A stretch of 64,000 nucleotides of DNA from Actinomucor elegans (lineage: Eukaryota; Mucoromycota; Mucoromycetes; Mucorales; Mucoraceae), in NCBI GenBank assembly GCA_026027325.1, contig JAMSLZ010000002.1, forward strand, positions 1,674,001 through 1,738,000, written 5' to 3'. Both the position numbers and the translations under genes were made by a program. The notes below the pieces were generated by a model that did not search any database, was not told the origin of the DNA, and saw only the letters and a list, made by a program, of their open reading frames with translations. Of this stretch, positions 45,401 through 59,273 are shown one piece after another; position 1 is the stretch's first letter, and the number at the start of each line of letters is the position of its first letter.

Positions 45401-48400
45401 GTACTTTTGGCCGTAAGGGTAGTCCCTGGGAGTTCAATTTACGTGATGTTTTCCGTTGGCTTGAACTTATGCAAAAGGATCATGTTACTGATCCTGCTGA
45501 ATATTTGGATATCATTTATTTGCAACGTATGCGTACTCATGATGATCGCGTTCAGATTGTTCAACTTTATGAATCCGTGTTTAACGTCAAATACGATCGT
45601 CCTGTTAGACCTCACTACGAAATAACTACCAAGTCATTTTCTGTTGGTCATTCTCGCTTAGTTAGAAAACAAACAGAAAGTTCAGTTGACGTGTTTGAAC
45701 ATGAAGATCATATTCTGCAATCATTCTTGCCTCCGCTTGAAGCCTTGATGAAGTGTGTCGAGTCTTCATGGATGGCTATTGTTACTGGACCTTCTGCCTC
45801 TGGTAAAACTTCCCTTGTTCGTCTTTTGAGCAAAATGACTGGTAATCGTTTGGAAGAGTTTGCTATGAACAATAGCGTCGACACAATGGAACTATTGGGT
45901 GGTTTTGAGCAAGTTGATTTGAACCGTCATCGTCAAGTAGTTATGGATAATCTTCATCAAATGATTAGCCGTGCTTCTAAGAACCTGCTAATGTATTTTG
46001 CTACCCTTTCATCTGAAAGTGAACAATATGCTACTGTTTTGCAGCTCATCCGTCAACTTAATGATTCTTGGTATGCTCTTGAGAGCAAACAGCAAATGAA
46101 GTTACTGTCCAGTGATCCCGAATCGGGTGAAATGGATTATACTCTTGTTTCCAACGTGATCAACTGTTTGAACTCTGCTTCTGTAATTGATGAAGAGGCA
46201 CAGGCTTCCATCGCATCTATCACCCTTTCTATTCAAAACTTACAAAAGCTGGAAAAAGATACCATAGCTGGCAAGTTTGAATGGATTGACGGCCTCTTGA
46301 TCAATGCGCTCGAAAAAGGTCACTGGCTTCTTATTGACAATGCTAATATGTGTAATCCATCTGTGCTTGATCGTTTGAATCCTCTCTTTGAAAATGATGG
46401 CGTTTTAATGGTGAATGAGCGTGGTCTTGTGGATGGAACTGTCAAGATTATCAAGCCTCATCCTAATTTCCGTATGTTCATGACCGTGGATCCTCAAAAT
46501 GGTGAACTTTCCCGTGCTATGAGAAACCGTGGTATTGAAATCTCTTTAGTGGATTCTAACTGGAACAAAAACCCTCAAGATGTTACAAAGCTTGCCAATT
46601 CTCTTGGTGTACGTGGTCCTAAATTGCCCATGGTATTAAACGCGTTACAAAGTGAAGCTACTGCCCAACGTAGGAACTTTGCCAAGGGTGAGAATGTTCG
46701 TGATTATTTGCTGTTTGCTACTTATCTGGTTGAGCGTCTCCAACGAGGCCAGTCCCTTAAGGTTGCCATCCGTGAGTCCTTCTTCCAAGTGTTTGTCGAT
46801 ATCAAAGATGCACCCGAGTCCCTTGTTTCTTTGCTTGAGTCTAACATCGAAGAGGACTTATTGCAAAAGATGCTATCTCCTACCAATTCTCCTTTCCTCA
46901 TCGGCGGTCAATTGTTCCAGGAAGATTCAGCACTTGCTACTATCTCTCTGCAAGGTGCTTACTTGATCTATTTGATTCAAATTCTTGATTCAGAGGATGA
47001 AGACTTGCTCAAGAAGATTGAGATTGCAGGCGATTACTTTTTGGAACATTTGACATATCAAGATTACGGTGTTCGTCTCCGCTGGCTAGGCTATATGTCT
47101 CAGCAGGCTATTGACGTGAAATCAACTGCCCTTGAGCGTTTAGGTTACCTGATGAAGGAGATCTATGCCCACCCTTTGTTTGTAGAACTTTCCAAGATCC
47201 AAACTGACGTGAAGGAGGGCATTGCTTTTAATTCTACCGTATTGGAGTACACTCGCAATGCATATCGCTTATTGACCCGTATTCAAAAGCAAGAATTTGC
47301 CGACAGAAATATGCGCTCTGCTACCCAGCGTCTCAAGGTCGGTAGTTTGACTTCTCTTCAGCAGTCTTACTGTTTCCAAGAAGGTCGCTTGACCGAAAGT
47401 CAATTGCTTCATCCTGTTGTCTCTAAGCTTTATCCTTTCTTTGAGTCTGTCAAGTCTGCTTTTGCAACCTGGATCAACCAAGGTTACTACCATGCCTGCT
47501 CTGCTTCTACGTTTGAAGCTTTTAGCAAAATTCTTGATGCCCGCGATTATGCATGGAATCTTACTCAAATGCAAAATCTCAGTCTTGATAATCTCTTGAT
47601 TATTCTGAGAATCATGAAAGATGCTATGTCTATGGAAGGTATCAAATGTGCTCAAATGGACCCTGTCTTTGTTCACATCGAGAGTATTATGTCAGGCTTT
47701 GACTTTAATACCAGTAGATCAATGAAGGCGTTATGGAAATACTTTAGCCCTTCTACCTTATCATCTGAATCTTTGCACCAACTCGAATCTGAATTACACA
47801 AGATCAATGCTACGATGAACTCTTACAAGTATGATTCTGAAGAAACCCTTGGTCCTAAATCATTAGTTCTACATGCCAAAGTTGAGGCCAAGGAAGCATT
47901 AGTTGAGGGTATTGCTACCCTTTATGCTGTAGATGAAAATGATACCGAGAACGCCGATAAGATTTTGAAGTCTCTTAAAAATCTTCCTGAATACGTTAAT
48001 CGCGAACTCGAATCATCGCAACCTAACAAAGCTTCAGTCAGAAGAGACACTTTCTGGGATACTGCTTTAATGCCTTTATATGATTACACTAGCGTTGTAA
48101 CTGAGATGGAGTTGATTGCCAATCTTTATACGGCTGCATGTGATATGAATGACACTGCTACTATGGAAAATTTGGTTGAAGAAATGCTGAAGTTCAGAAA
48201 GTTCGCGCTCAACAAGTCATCGCGTCCTCCTCTGGATATGGTCCCTTATCAACGCTTAATCTGGTTCTTAGATTCTGGAAATACTGATAATATCTCAGCT
48301 GCTCTTCCTGGTATGGTTCAAGATGCCGCTTATACATATCACCAACGTTTATGGCGCTCTAGTATTTACCAAAAGAATCTCTTCCAGCTAACTCCCTCTG

Positions 48401-51400
48401 AGGAAGAAGTCGTAAGTTATAATATATAATATCAGGTTGATCTACATACTAATACATTCGATGATACAGGATCTTGGCATCACTGAAGGCTCACTTAGTC
48501 TTTTCGAGAGCGTTGAAACTCTTGCGTGTTTGAACATCTTGAGCTCCGTTGAAAAGATGCCTGCTGATGCTTATGAGAATGCGCTCACTCAATTGAAGAG
48601 CTTGAAACAATTTTTGACTTCCAATGTCAACCTAAAAGACAAGAAGTCACTTGAAATCGCTATGCTTATTGCTATGGCTCGTCAGGTATGTTTATTGCAT
48701 TTATTCATCAAAGGATCTTGCTAATGTTGCGTATTATAGTTATTGAATGCTTCTGCAGAAGTTATCCCTAAGGAACAATTTAATGCCATCTCTACCGAAT
48801 TCAGCAAAATATCTTCTTTTACAAAGACTCTTTTGAAATCTTCCATCTATTCTACTGAAAATGTCAGCGTACAATACGATGGTGCATTATCAGTATGCAG
48901 TGAAGTATTGAAGGTTATTGAAGGTACTGAATTCAATTCGTACTATGTTGTTGCAATGAAGGCCATTAGCGATAGTATTCGCCACTTGAGATCAAAGGAT
49001 CATGCTAGCTTTTTTACTTCTGCTGGTAAGGCCCGTGTTCTCCTTGGCTTGGCTTTTGTCTCTGCATACATTCCAGATTATCCAGTTGATCCAACCTCGG
49101 AACCTCGTCTCCATGTTAACTTGTTGGTCAAAAAGAAGCAAGAGCATATCAATAACATTGACGTTCGCTCCAACATTGAAAAGACCTACACTGGCAATGA
49201 TACCAACGCTCAAATCAAGCAAGAGCAACTTGGCTTAGGTCGTGTTAACAGTGAACTCACTCAAAGAGCAACTGTTTTCTCTCTTCGTCCTGCCCAATCC
49301 CAACTGGACGATATCTTTGTCGATTTGCGCTATCTTCAAAAGAGTATGCTTGATCGCAATGTCGAGAATTTGTTGGCTGATCTCGAAGAGACTGGTATCG
49401 ACTCTGTCCTTCAACGTGAAAATCTTTTGCAAGGAAATGCTCTTCAATTCGTTGATAGAGTGCATCACAAGTTCCCCTTGTATAGAGATATTCTCCAACC
49501 TCTTGTAGTAGCCGTTGATGATATCAAATATGGTTTACGTATTGTAACCGCCAACGCTAGAAAAGATTCCACTGACAGGTTCTTGTCTGAGGTGATTGAA
49601 CTACTCGTTCGCGATCCTGATGTTTCTCATCATTCATACGACTTGGATTGGCACACACTCGCTACACCTGACAAGATCGCCAAACTCAAAAAGGTGGTAT
49701 TTGAAAGAGCTCCTACCAACAGAAAATGGGCATTTTATCTTCGTCTGTTGATCGTCATTCTCCAAAGACTTGTTATTGGCGTCAATACCAATGCATACAT
49801 GAAGACTGATGATCTTATCTCTGTCAATGTTTTGTTCAGCGAGATTATTCAAGTCTGGAAATCCGCTGAAGAGTATAAACGTAAGATGGCCGTCGAAAAG
49901 GAAGCTTTGTTCAAGACTCGTGCTAGAAAGTATGAACCACCTACTGATGAAGAGTTGGAAGAACAAGATCTCAAGAAGATCTTTGCTGACTTTAACGAAG
50001 ACTTTGCAGATCTGGCTATCGAGGATGATGCTCAACCCCAAAAGAGCTCTGTTCCTACTGATGTTGAAGAAATCTCTGTCTTGAATGATGAAGATATTCA
50101 TCGCATTGGTCATCTTCACCGAGTTCTCTTTGAAACCTACAGTCGCGACTCTTGTGTTCGCTCTGATAAGTCTTGGGACCGTGAAACCATTCAGTCATAT
50201 ACCGTTGCTAGCCAGCTTGCATCTATGGCTAATTCGGCTTTCACTGACGCTACTGATCGTATTTGTAACGCTGGACATCTTCGGGTTACTTCCTTGACTA
50301 TCAATCGTCTTGAATCTGCCAATTCCTTTGAAATGACTAGTGATAATATCTACGATTTCTATCAAAGCGAAAACGTTGGTGAAGCCAAGCGTGTTGAACC
50401 AATCGTCAATAGATTCAAGGCTCGCGTATTGGAGCTTATTGAACAGTGGCCCGAGCATGCTATTCTCGAGCAATTAGTAATGATTTCTGATCGTATTTTG
50501 ACCTTCTCTATCCTATCACCTGTCGCCAAGTTCTTGACTGGTGTTGAATTGTTATTACAGAAGTCTGAAGATTGGGAAGCTTACGCGGCTAAGCATGTTT
50601 CCTTGAAAGATCAACGCGAAGAGCTTATCAGTCTGATTGTGAGCTGGAGACAGCTTGAGCTTAATTGCTGGCCCAAACTTTTAGCTGCTCAAGAACAATA
50701 TCATCAAGACGCTGCCTTTACCTGGTGGTTCCATCTGTACGATACTGTTAACAATACATCTTTCGATTCTGATGATGAGGAAGAGAACGCCAAGAACACT
50801 CGTGAATTACTTGGTGCTCTTGATCAATTTGTTCAAACTGCTTCTATCATTGAACTTGAACCCCGTCTCAAGATGATCGACACTTTCTATCGTCAAACCA
50901 AGATTCAAAGTCAACTGTCTACCTTTGAAGGTGAAAAGTTGAACTATGAAAGAACTGCTACTATCTTGCGTAATGTCTACTTGTACTATGCTCAGTTCCA
51001 GGAACATGCCAACACCATGCTCGCTCAATTGCGTAAACCTATTGAGAAGGATTTGAAAGACTTTGTTAAGATTGCTACCTGGAAGGATGTAAACATTTAT
51101 GCTCTGCGTCAAAGTGCTTCTAAAACACATAGACAGCTTCATAAATGTATCCGCAAGTATCGGGAAGTTTTGAATAACTCCATGTTAACCGTCATTGCAA
51201 ACTATAACGAAGAACATGCCATGTATCAATATGGTGATGATAAGCGTTATGCCAAGGATGTGAATCGAGGTTTGAATGATCAGCTTGCTCAACCAAGCAT
51301 GTGGATTCGTGAAACTGCCATGCCTGAGCCCAATACTGACTTTGACTGGTCCGCTGCTCCTCCTGTCAAGCAGCATTTGAGTAACCTCCACGTTACACTC

Positions 51401-54400
51401 AACAGACTGCGTCTTTACTGTCGCAAGGACATCTTTATTGCTGATGATGAGACCAAGGAACTTCCTTTGGAGACTTTCATGACCGAAATGATAGAGCAAG
51501 TCAAGCATTTCCAAAAAGAAACACCTTCCACCATGACCGAAGAGAACAAGTCTCTTGTCAAGAACCAAAAACTATTGAAGAAGAAAGCTTTAGTTGACTT
51601 TTTGAAAGAGCTTCGTCGCCTTGGTCTTAAGTCTCGTCCCGGTAAGATGAAGGAACAAAACGCAGATAACGCGATTCTGTTCCGTCAACAGGTTGCTGAT
51701 TTGGAGTCCGTCGTGCTGAACAAAGATCTTCAAAAGGAAAGCTTGTCCAGCTATTCTTGCGCTACTGCCGATATGGTTGAACAATGGAAGAAGGCTAATG
51801 ATTACTATTTCCGCTGTATTGCCAGGTTGACTCATTTGAGAACAATCAGTACAACCAACGTCAGCAAAGATCTCTCTATGCTTGAAATTGAACGCTCATT
51901 GAGTGCAACTGAACATATGTTTACACTTATTAGTAAGGAACGTAATGTTCTAGCTCGTGTAGAAGAACGTATGCAGGTTCTCCAAGGTGCTTCTGTTCAA
52001 CTTGCTGCTTTGTATGACTCTGTCTCCCAAGGCCAATCTATTGCAAATGATTCCCAGCTTGCTTGCCGATTGACTAACCACAAGGTTCATATTGATAAGC
52101 TTGCGCTGTTCATGAATCAAGCTGTAGCTGTCGTTTCTCTTCAAGCAGGCTCTATTGGCCAACAGACTTTGAAAGATCTTCAAGACATGAGTCGCGATAT
52201 CCAAAAGATTCAAAAGACTATCGATTATTGGTTTGTCCAACGTTTCCTTTACCCTAGAGCTGCCACTGGCCTCCAATTCTCTTTGTTATCTACTGACGTA
52301 GAGAAGTTGATTGATTCTCATTCTGAAAAGATTGAATTGATTCATACGCTTTTAGTCAGTGCTATGCAGGTATTGCCTCAATCAAGCCATGTGTTGTTCC
52401 CTATCGTACAATATATCGAGAGAATTCGCTTGCCATTTACATCTGCTTTGGCTATCGATGAACAAGAACCCGACGTCACTATTATTGATCTTCGTGAAAA
52501 GGTTTACGGTTTAATTGATGCTGCCTTGGTTTCCATTCAAGATCTCAAGAAGGCAAATGCACCTCCTCCCAAGCCCAAGTCTACTCTTACTGAAGAAGAC
52601 GAAGAGGAAGAAGAATCTGATGAAATGCGCGATGATTATATCCGTCTTCAAAGCAGTAAGCAAGTGTCGCTTGCCGCAGCTCTTCATCTTGAAGCCGCTT
52701 CTAAGCGTTGTGTTGATGTTTTAACTATCGCTCACAAGCTGATGTCGCATTCAGAAGATGCCAATGCCGCCCAGGAAATTTCTCGCTTGTTACAAGAGAC
52801 TTATCCTTTCCTCCAACAGTACATGCTTATTGCTCAACATACTCTTGGTAGAATGTTAATGCATCACAAGTCAATGACCAAGATGACTTACTGTCTCGTC
52901 AACACCTTTAGTATCATTATTACTAAAGGTTTCTGTATGCCTGCCGGGGCTGATGATGGCGAAGAAGGCGATGCTGATGGTCAAATGGCTGGCACTGGTA
53001 TGGGTGAAGGTGAAGGTACCAAAGATGTTAGTGAAGAAATTGAAGATGAAGAGCAAGTGCTCGGCACTCAAAATGAAGAGCGCAATAACGATGATAAACA
53101 AGATACCAAAGAAGAGAAGAATGGTATGGATATGGAAAATGATTTTGACGGTAACTTGGAAGACAAGGAACAGGATGAAGACAAGGATGAGGATGATTCT
53201 GATAGTTCTGATGAGGAAGAAGATCCTGATGAACAAATCGGTGATGTTGATGATATGGATCCCGATGCTGTTGATGATAAGATGTGGGGCGATGAAGCCG
53301 AAGAGAACTTGAAGGAAAGTGACAAAACGGTTGAAGATCAAGGTAATCAAGAACAGCAGCAAGAATCTGAAATCGTTGCAAAGGATGAGAATGACCAACA
53401 GCCCGATTCCAAGGGTGAAAAACCTGAAAAGTCTGATAAGAATGAAAACCAGCAAGAGGCTGATGGTGAAGAAGGTGATGGAGATGAAGAGATGGATGAT
53501 GAAAATGAAGAAGGCGATGGAGAAGATAATGAAGGAGAAGGAGAAGGAGAAGATGAAGACGATGTTGAAAACAAGGCTGGTGAACAGTTCAATGCCGATA
53601 TTCCTGAAGCCGAAACATTAGAATTGCCAGATGATTTGAACATGGATGGCGATGATGATGGTGATGAGGAGGGTGAAGATGGTCAGGATATGAACGATCC
53701 TATGGATATGGACGAGCAGCCTCCAAATCAAGGTGAAGAGCAGCTTCCCGAGGAAGATGAAAATGCAGAGGCTTTCCATGATGCTTTAGATGATGTTGAC
53801 CAAGGCGGAAATGAAGAAGATGAAGAAATGGCCGATGCTTCTGCTCAAATGGATGCCGAGCAAGGTGAAGGTGAAGAAGATGAAGAGAAGAATGCTTCTG
53901 GTGACGAAGAGAATGAAGAACTAGCTCCTGAAGTAGGTGACTCTGAGCAGCAACAAAAGAGTGGACAGATCGAGGAAGATGAGCAAGATGCTGATGAAGA
54001 AAATAAGGCTCAGAACCGCGAGCAACCTAACAGTGATGCTACTGCAGATAATCAATTTGGTGTGCAAGGTGAAGCGGGTAAACAAAGTAAGAGTTCCTCC
54101 GGAAAGAAGGAAGGCGAAGATGATACTGCTGATTCCAATGACAAAGAAGATGATATTGCTGAAAAGAAAGAAAAGCAGGGTAAATCGGAACGTGGTGCCA
54201 ACCAAGCTAATGAAGAAGAAGATGCTAGCAAGGAAGAAAACAATGAGGAATCTGAAGAACAAGAAGCAAGCCAATCTCAATCAAATCCTCAGAGAAGCTT
54301 AGGTGATGCGCTTGAGAAGTGGCGTAGAAGACTTGCAGATCTCAACGATGAACCTGAAATTGAGGAAGAGGAAGCCGATGCTGAAAAGGAAAAGAAAACT

Positions 54401-55699
54401 GACGATGCTGATGCTGAAGAAGCCAAGGTTAACGAGGATGATTCGTTTGAGTATGTTAAGAACGATGAAGATGCTCATGACATGCAAACCATGGGTAATG
54501 CTCAACCAGATCAAGTCCAAGATCTGAAGATGGGTGGTATGGATGATGAAAAAGAAGATACCAAGGAAACATCCGGTGAAATGGATGTTGATGAGCAGCA
54601 AGACGACGTTGATACTATGCCTTTGCCTCGTGATACTTTGGAAATGTCTGGATCTACCGATACTCAAGGTGCCATTCTTAGCAAGAAGCTTCCTGAGCAG
54701 CAAATGGTCGATGAAACTGAAGTGTTGACTATGGATGAATCAGTTGTGTCTCGAGAGCCTCTTGAACAAGAAGATATTGAGCGCATGAGAGACGAGCTTG
54801 AAACCCAGGTGTCTGACTGGAGAGAAGAAGGTCGTGATATTAACAAGGCTCGCGAACTTTGGCAAGGATATGAAAATTTGACACACGACCTTGCAATGGG
54901 ATTATGTGAACAACTGCGTTTGATTCTTGAACCAACTTTAGCTACAAAACTTAAGGGTGATTATCGTACTGGTAAGCGTCTTAATATGAAAAAGATTATT
55001 CCATACATTGCAAGTCAGTTCAAGAAGGATAAGATTTGGTTGCGTCGTACCAAGCCTAGCAAGCGTCAATATCAAGTGATGATCTCTGTGGATGATTCCA
55101 AGTCTATGTCTGAATCTCATTCAGTACAACTTGCTTACGAAGCCCTTTCTCTGATTTCGAAAGCACTCTCACAACTTGAAGTTGGTGATATCTCGATTAC
55201 ATCATTTGGCGAACGCGTTCGTTTATTGCATCCTTTTGACCAGCCTTTTACTGCCGAATCTGGTGCTAATGTCATTCAACAATTCACTTTTGCCCAGCAA
55301 AAGACCTATGTCAAGAATTTGATCGAGACCTCATTGGGATTATTTGAAAATGCTAAACACTCCTCTGGCCCGGGTAATGCGGAACTCTGGCAGCTTCAAT
55401 TGATTATTTCTGATGGTATTTGTGAAGATCATAACACCCTTCGCGCTCTTGTCCGAAGCGCGTTGGATCAACAGATCATGATGATCTTTATTGTGGTGGA
55501 TAACAAGCCTGAAAAGGATTCCATTTTGAATATGACCAACGTCAAGTACACGATTAAGGATGGTAAATATGGTATTCAAATGAATCCATACCTTGAAACA
55601 TTCCCCTTCCAATACTTCATGGTATTACGTGATATCAACTCCCTTCCAGAAGCTTTATCTGATGCCCTTCGCCAATACTTCAGCTTTGTTTCAGCTTAA
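39410..55699 (+). CDS. MDN1: Midasin (dynein-like AAA+ ATPase of 60S ribosome assembly)
   Basis: Midasin/Rea1 removes assembly factors (the Ytm1 complex, Rsa4) from pre-60S particles in nucleolus and nucleoplasm. Exons 39410-39828, 39895-39973, 40028-40332, 40392-48411, 48470-48685 and 48740-55699 join in frame to 5332 residues, full length for the family. Six AAA modules are marked by Walker A motifs: GVTGAGKT (about 363), GETGTGKT (705), GPTSAGKT (1123), GETGCGKT (1421), GSPGVGKT (1758) and GPSASGKT (2067). Walker B motifs such as LLDEINLA, VLDELNLA and LLDEISLA follow. A long helical linker, an Asp/Glu-rich tract (about 4420-4950) and a C-terminal MIDAS domain with VDDSKSMS (about 5130) complete it. 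Lys and acidic catalytic residues are present in most modules; the sixth has LIDNANM in place of the usual Walker B acid pair. No frame defect occurs in 16 kb. Introns cluster at the 5' end. Confidence 0.98.
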
Positions 55700-56050
55700 C
55701 TTTTATAGCTTGATTATTTAGTTATTGTATCTTTTATTTGTATCTTTTATTATTTTTTTGAATTAAACTTAGATGTTGTATAAAATAATACTACTTTGTC
55801 ATGTTTTCATTGTATATGGTTCACTGAGCAGTAGCATTCTGTCAAAAAGGTGAAGTTTATGCATTTTCACTGATCTAAATGAAAAGTAGACGTTCCAGTG
55901 CTTTGAAAACGTTTTCTTTTTTTCTTTTTTTTTTTGTAGGGGAGCGAGCTCCATTTTTATTTAAGATTTTTTAAACGTCAGGTGTGAGAGGAATAAAAGA
56001 CTGGTATAATAATATTAAGTTAAGTTGACAATTGAATGAATGGAAAGAAT
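55700..56050. other. 3' flank of Midasin
   Basis: AT-rich sequence with a T-rich run near 55920-55936. It probably contains the Midasin terminator. No specific signal could be assigned. Confidence 0.5.
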
Positions 56051-56478
56051 TGGTGGTTACTTAAGGAGAGTATATATTGATGGCCGTGGTTCGAGTTAAG
56101 CTGCAGTTCCGAGTCAAGCTGGATAAGAAGCCGTGCTATTGATTTGAGTACTTTTGAGGGACGAAAAGAAATATCATCAAAAACAAATCGCCAATGCGCC
56201 TTTCAAACGCACTGGAGAGTACATGCGAAGATTTGATGTGAAGTGAGTTTGGGGAATAGTGGATGGGATGTTCGATGAACAGTCGGGAATGAAAGGTGTA
56301 ATAGTAGGTAGAATGAGGATAGAGTGATCCTGTTGGGTGGTGGGGAGGGAAGAGAGTGCCGGATATAGGCGTAATAGATGGTTTGCCAGACATGAAATTT
56401 GAGTGGGCATTCGAAGATAAAGTGATCTAGTGTTTCTCTAGCTGGAGTGTACGATGAACAGAGAGGACATGAAAACAT
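56051..56478 (-). mobile_element. LINE-type retrotransposon remnant (C-terminal zinc-binding tail)
   Basis: The minus strand reads FSCPLCSSYTPARETLDHF followed by IFECPLKFHVWQTI. This is the C-x2-C...H-x4-C zinc-binding segment (zf-RVT) that follows reverse transcriptase in non-LTR elements, with the usual helical tail behind it. A TGA at about 56203 interrupts the frame, and readable sequence continues to about 56050 (AHWRFVFDDISFRPSKV). There is no reverse transcriptase upstream (above 56480), so the piece is a 5'-truncated, dead copy. No poly(A) tail or target duplication was identified. Confidence 0.7.
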
Positions 56479-57946
56479 TTTCTACTACATAATGTTATTA
56501 AAATACTGTAAATACAGTAGCCTATTCTAAACAAGTATTACTCTGTAAGACGGTGATCAATTGAGAGCCTGTAGATCCATAAATCTGGAATAGATGAAGT
56601 GTATGTGATTTACGACCCGTTATTAAAATACGTCATCGTATTCAATCAAATAACAGTTCTGATATACGCAAATTTTCATTTTAAACGAGCAATCAGATGC
56701 GATATTCAGCCTGAATTAGTTGAGGAACGAAGCACGATTTCAGTAAAAGCCTTAAAAGCATACTTATAAGCTGGTTACAAAGATATAACTTTGGCTGGGA
56801 GATTTTATATATGTTGTATTGAATATTCACGTAGAGATGAGCGAGTGGAAAGACATAGTTAATTCAGACCTGTTCGGAATAGTTGTCGTAAAATAGTCGG
56901 TTAAATGAACAGATAAAAGAGCTATCAAGTATAGATAAAAGAGGATTTATTTGAGCATACAGTTGTGTTTTTCTAATTTTTAAAATACGTCTATAACTAG
57001 CGTGTCTGTTAAGAAAAAAATTATAAAATAAATACAGTTATACATTCTGAGATATATAATAACTATATTATTAACAAACAAACTTTGAAAAGGCCGCCTT
57101 TAGGCTCCACAAAAAAAAAGGACTGCTGCATCTGTTAGATACTTTTAAAAAGAGTAACCTGTTTTCTTTCTGGAGATTTTTGCATTGAATAGTGCTCAAA
57201 CATCTACACAGGCCGAAGCTTGGGATAAACTACACACAGAGCAAACGTTTCTTTTTGACTCATTCATTTTAAAGCCTACAGGGAATGGGTAAAACGGACC
57301 TAGCCGTTGAAAAAAGTAGTAAACAAATTTGCTGTATAAGGTTGTTATAAGGTTGTTAAATTAAGGCTAAGTGAAATGAAGCCTTGTTTGATCCTTTTAT
57401 TAAAAGATGCAGGTTTCATGGTAAATATAGATCCCTTTTTATATCCATCAGTTCGCTTGATGTAATTAAGCGCAGTGTCTTCAATTTATGTTATGAGTAG
57501 CATTACTATTTGAGTTTAAACTGTCTTATAACTAATCCTCGCGTCATGTATGACACGTAAAAGTAAAAAGGTAATATATTATAGCATGCATTCATACTGT
57601 AATATGTAGTGGCCAAGAGTTAAAGCATACGATACTATAGGAGGGAATACGACAAAGGTAATATTTAATTGTTTTCTTTATTTACAATAAGGGTCATGCA
57701 ACGTGCATACATTCTAATCTAATAACAACAGCATTATCTTTACATCGTCAGTCATAGTGCTCTTTTACTATCTTCCATGCAATCCATATCGAATATGGCT
57801 CGCCAAGCTATCTTATGAAAAGGGAAGGAAATGGGAGTGATTGCTGGGTTGTGGACACACTAGTTAATACTTTTCATATAAGTATCCAATGAACCATCCA
57901 CATAAAGGTGCCACTTCGTATTGTATATAAGCCAAGTTTTTTTTTG
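56479..57946. other. Intergenic, nothing clear
   Basis: About 1.5 kb of AT-rich sequence. Around 57185-57290 a short plus-strand stretch (AEAWDKLHTEQ) is coding-like and faintly recalls EEEWEKLHSL in the scrap at 14640. This is too short to claim homology. Confidence 0.5.
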
Positions 57947-59273
57947 TTAAATAATACCGTTCATATACTGAGGAGATTCAATAATTGTGTCATAAGCTGG
58001 TAGTCGATCATTAATATAGATTGGCAGTGATTCTTCATATTCAACCATGTCCAAAAATTTAGGAACAGGCATAGCAGCAGAAATAGATGGATTACTTGAC
58101 TCTTGATCAGGATTTTGTTGATCAAACACACTTTTAAACGTAGAATACAGCCGGATTTCTTGAGAGGACCGGATACCATAGCCAAGGGTACCAATCTTGA
58201 TAGGCACTGGACTGAGATCAAATGTGTTTGACCAAAGTTTGCCTTTGCGTTTCACATTAACAAGCAACACATAAGCGATGGAGAATACATAGCTATATGT
58301 GAACGTTGGTAGAGCATCATGAGGGATATCTAGGCAAGTTTTGAAAGAGTATTCTTGCTGTTTAGCTTCGGAAGTGTCTATTACTGTAGGTAACTTGACA
58401 TTTGTTTGAGCAATGATTGCTTTTAGCTTGCGACTGGCTTTATTGGGTTTCTCTTTATGAAGGCCAGATATCTTATTCCATGTTTGTATTTGGGCCAGTT
58501 TAACAGAGATAGAGTCAATGGAATTTCTGGATATATTTTTGAGTGACAGCGTGAGTGGTATCGCATCTCCTAGTACATAATCCAGAGAATTCATACTTAA
58601 ATTGATGGATGATGCTTGTGGGCCCTGTTGTGGTTGCTCGAGATTGAAGCTAGTGGATGATGTGATGTATTGAGTTATCATGCTGGATGGTTTATCGTAG
58701 GTGGTGATGTTGATAGGCTTCTTAGATATTCCAGTTTCGATAAATGGCATATAAATGATAGGCTTGTGTGCTTTGAGAATGCATTGTCCTTGAGATTGCT
58801 CCAAATAAGCAGTTAGTGTGAAATTAGAGCGATAGGATAGTCCTTCGCTTTCAGAAACTACGTTAGCAGAAGGAGGAAACTGAACCATAGGTAGCTGAAT
58901 TATGAAAGGAAGGGATATATCCGATCCAGGTTGAATATCCAAAGGTGATTGTAAGTCTTTTCGCTTCCATAGAACACGTTGTGACCCAAATAACTGATTG
59001 TTATACGTAGGATTAGCATAACCAGAACTAAAGGTCGATTCGGATGCATGAAACACAATACGAAGTCTATCAGCCTTTTCTAATTGCTCTGAGCTAAGAT
59101 TTAGTTTGACAAATCCTAGATAAAGATTGCTATTAGAAATCATGATAGTCGATCATGTAGTATGAAGTAATGGCAGTTAGTTACTTACCTTGAAATACAG
59201 ATCCAGGGCCGTACACGGGTTGGCTTTTTATCGACCAGCCAAATTCAGGCAACATATTGATTTCTAATAGCAT
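57947..59273 (-). CDS. Alpha-arrestin-like protein, paralogue 1
   Basis: Arrestin-fold adaptors link plasma-membrane cargo to Rsp5/Nedd4 ubiquitin ligase for endocytosis. Exon 1 is 59189-59273 (MLLEINMLPEFGWSIK...QPVYGPGSVFQG) and exon 2 57947-59115, giving 417 residues. The N-terminal arrestin domain opens with the typical PVYGPGSVFQGFVKLNL strand and has the LPFIIQLPM region. The C-terminal domain includes PLTLSLKNISRNSI and VPIKIGTLGYGIRSS. The tail carries two LPxY motifs (LPIY, LPAY), a WW-domain-binding variant of PPxY. The start at 59273 precedes the conserved strand; a later Met in frame (MLPEF) is an alternative. A TATA-like box lies 71 bp upstream. The paralogue at 61406-62570 has the same intron position. 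No defects seen. Confidence 0.82.

Noticed and set aside
52871..53455. Long antisense frame (194 codons, Ile/Phe-rich) over Midasin
   Set aside because: It is the complement of the Asp/Glu-rich codon tract, which automatically gives open hydrophobic frames on the other strand.
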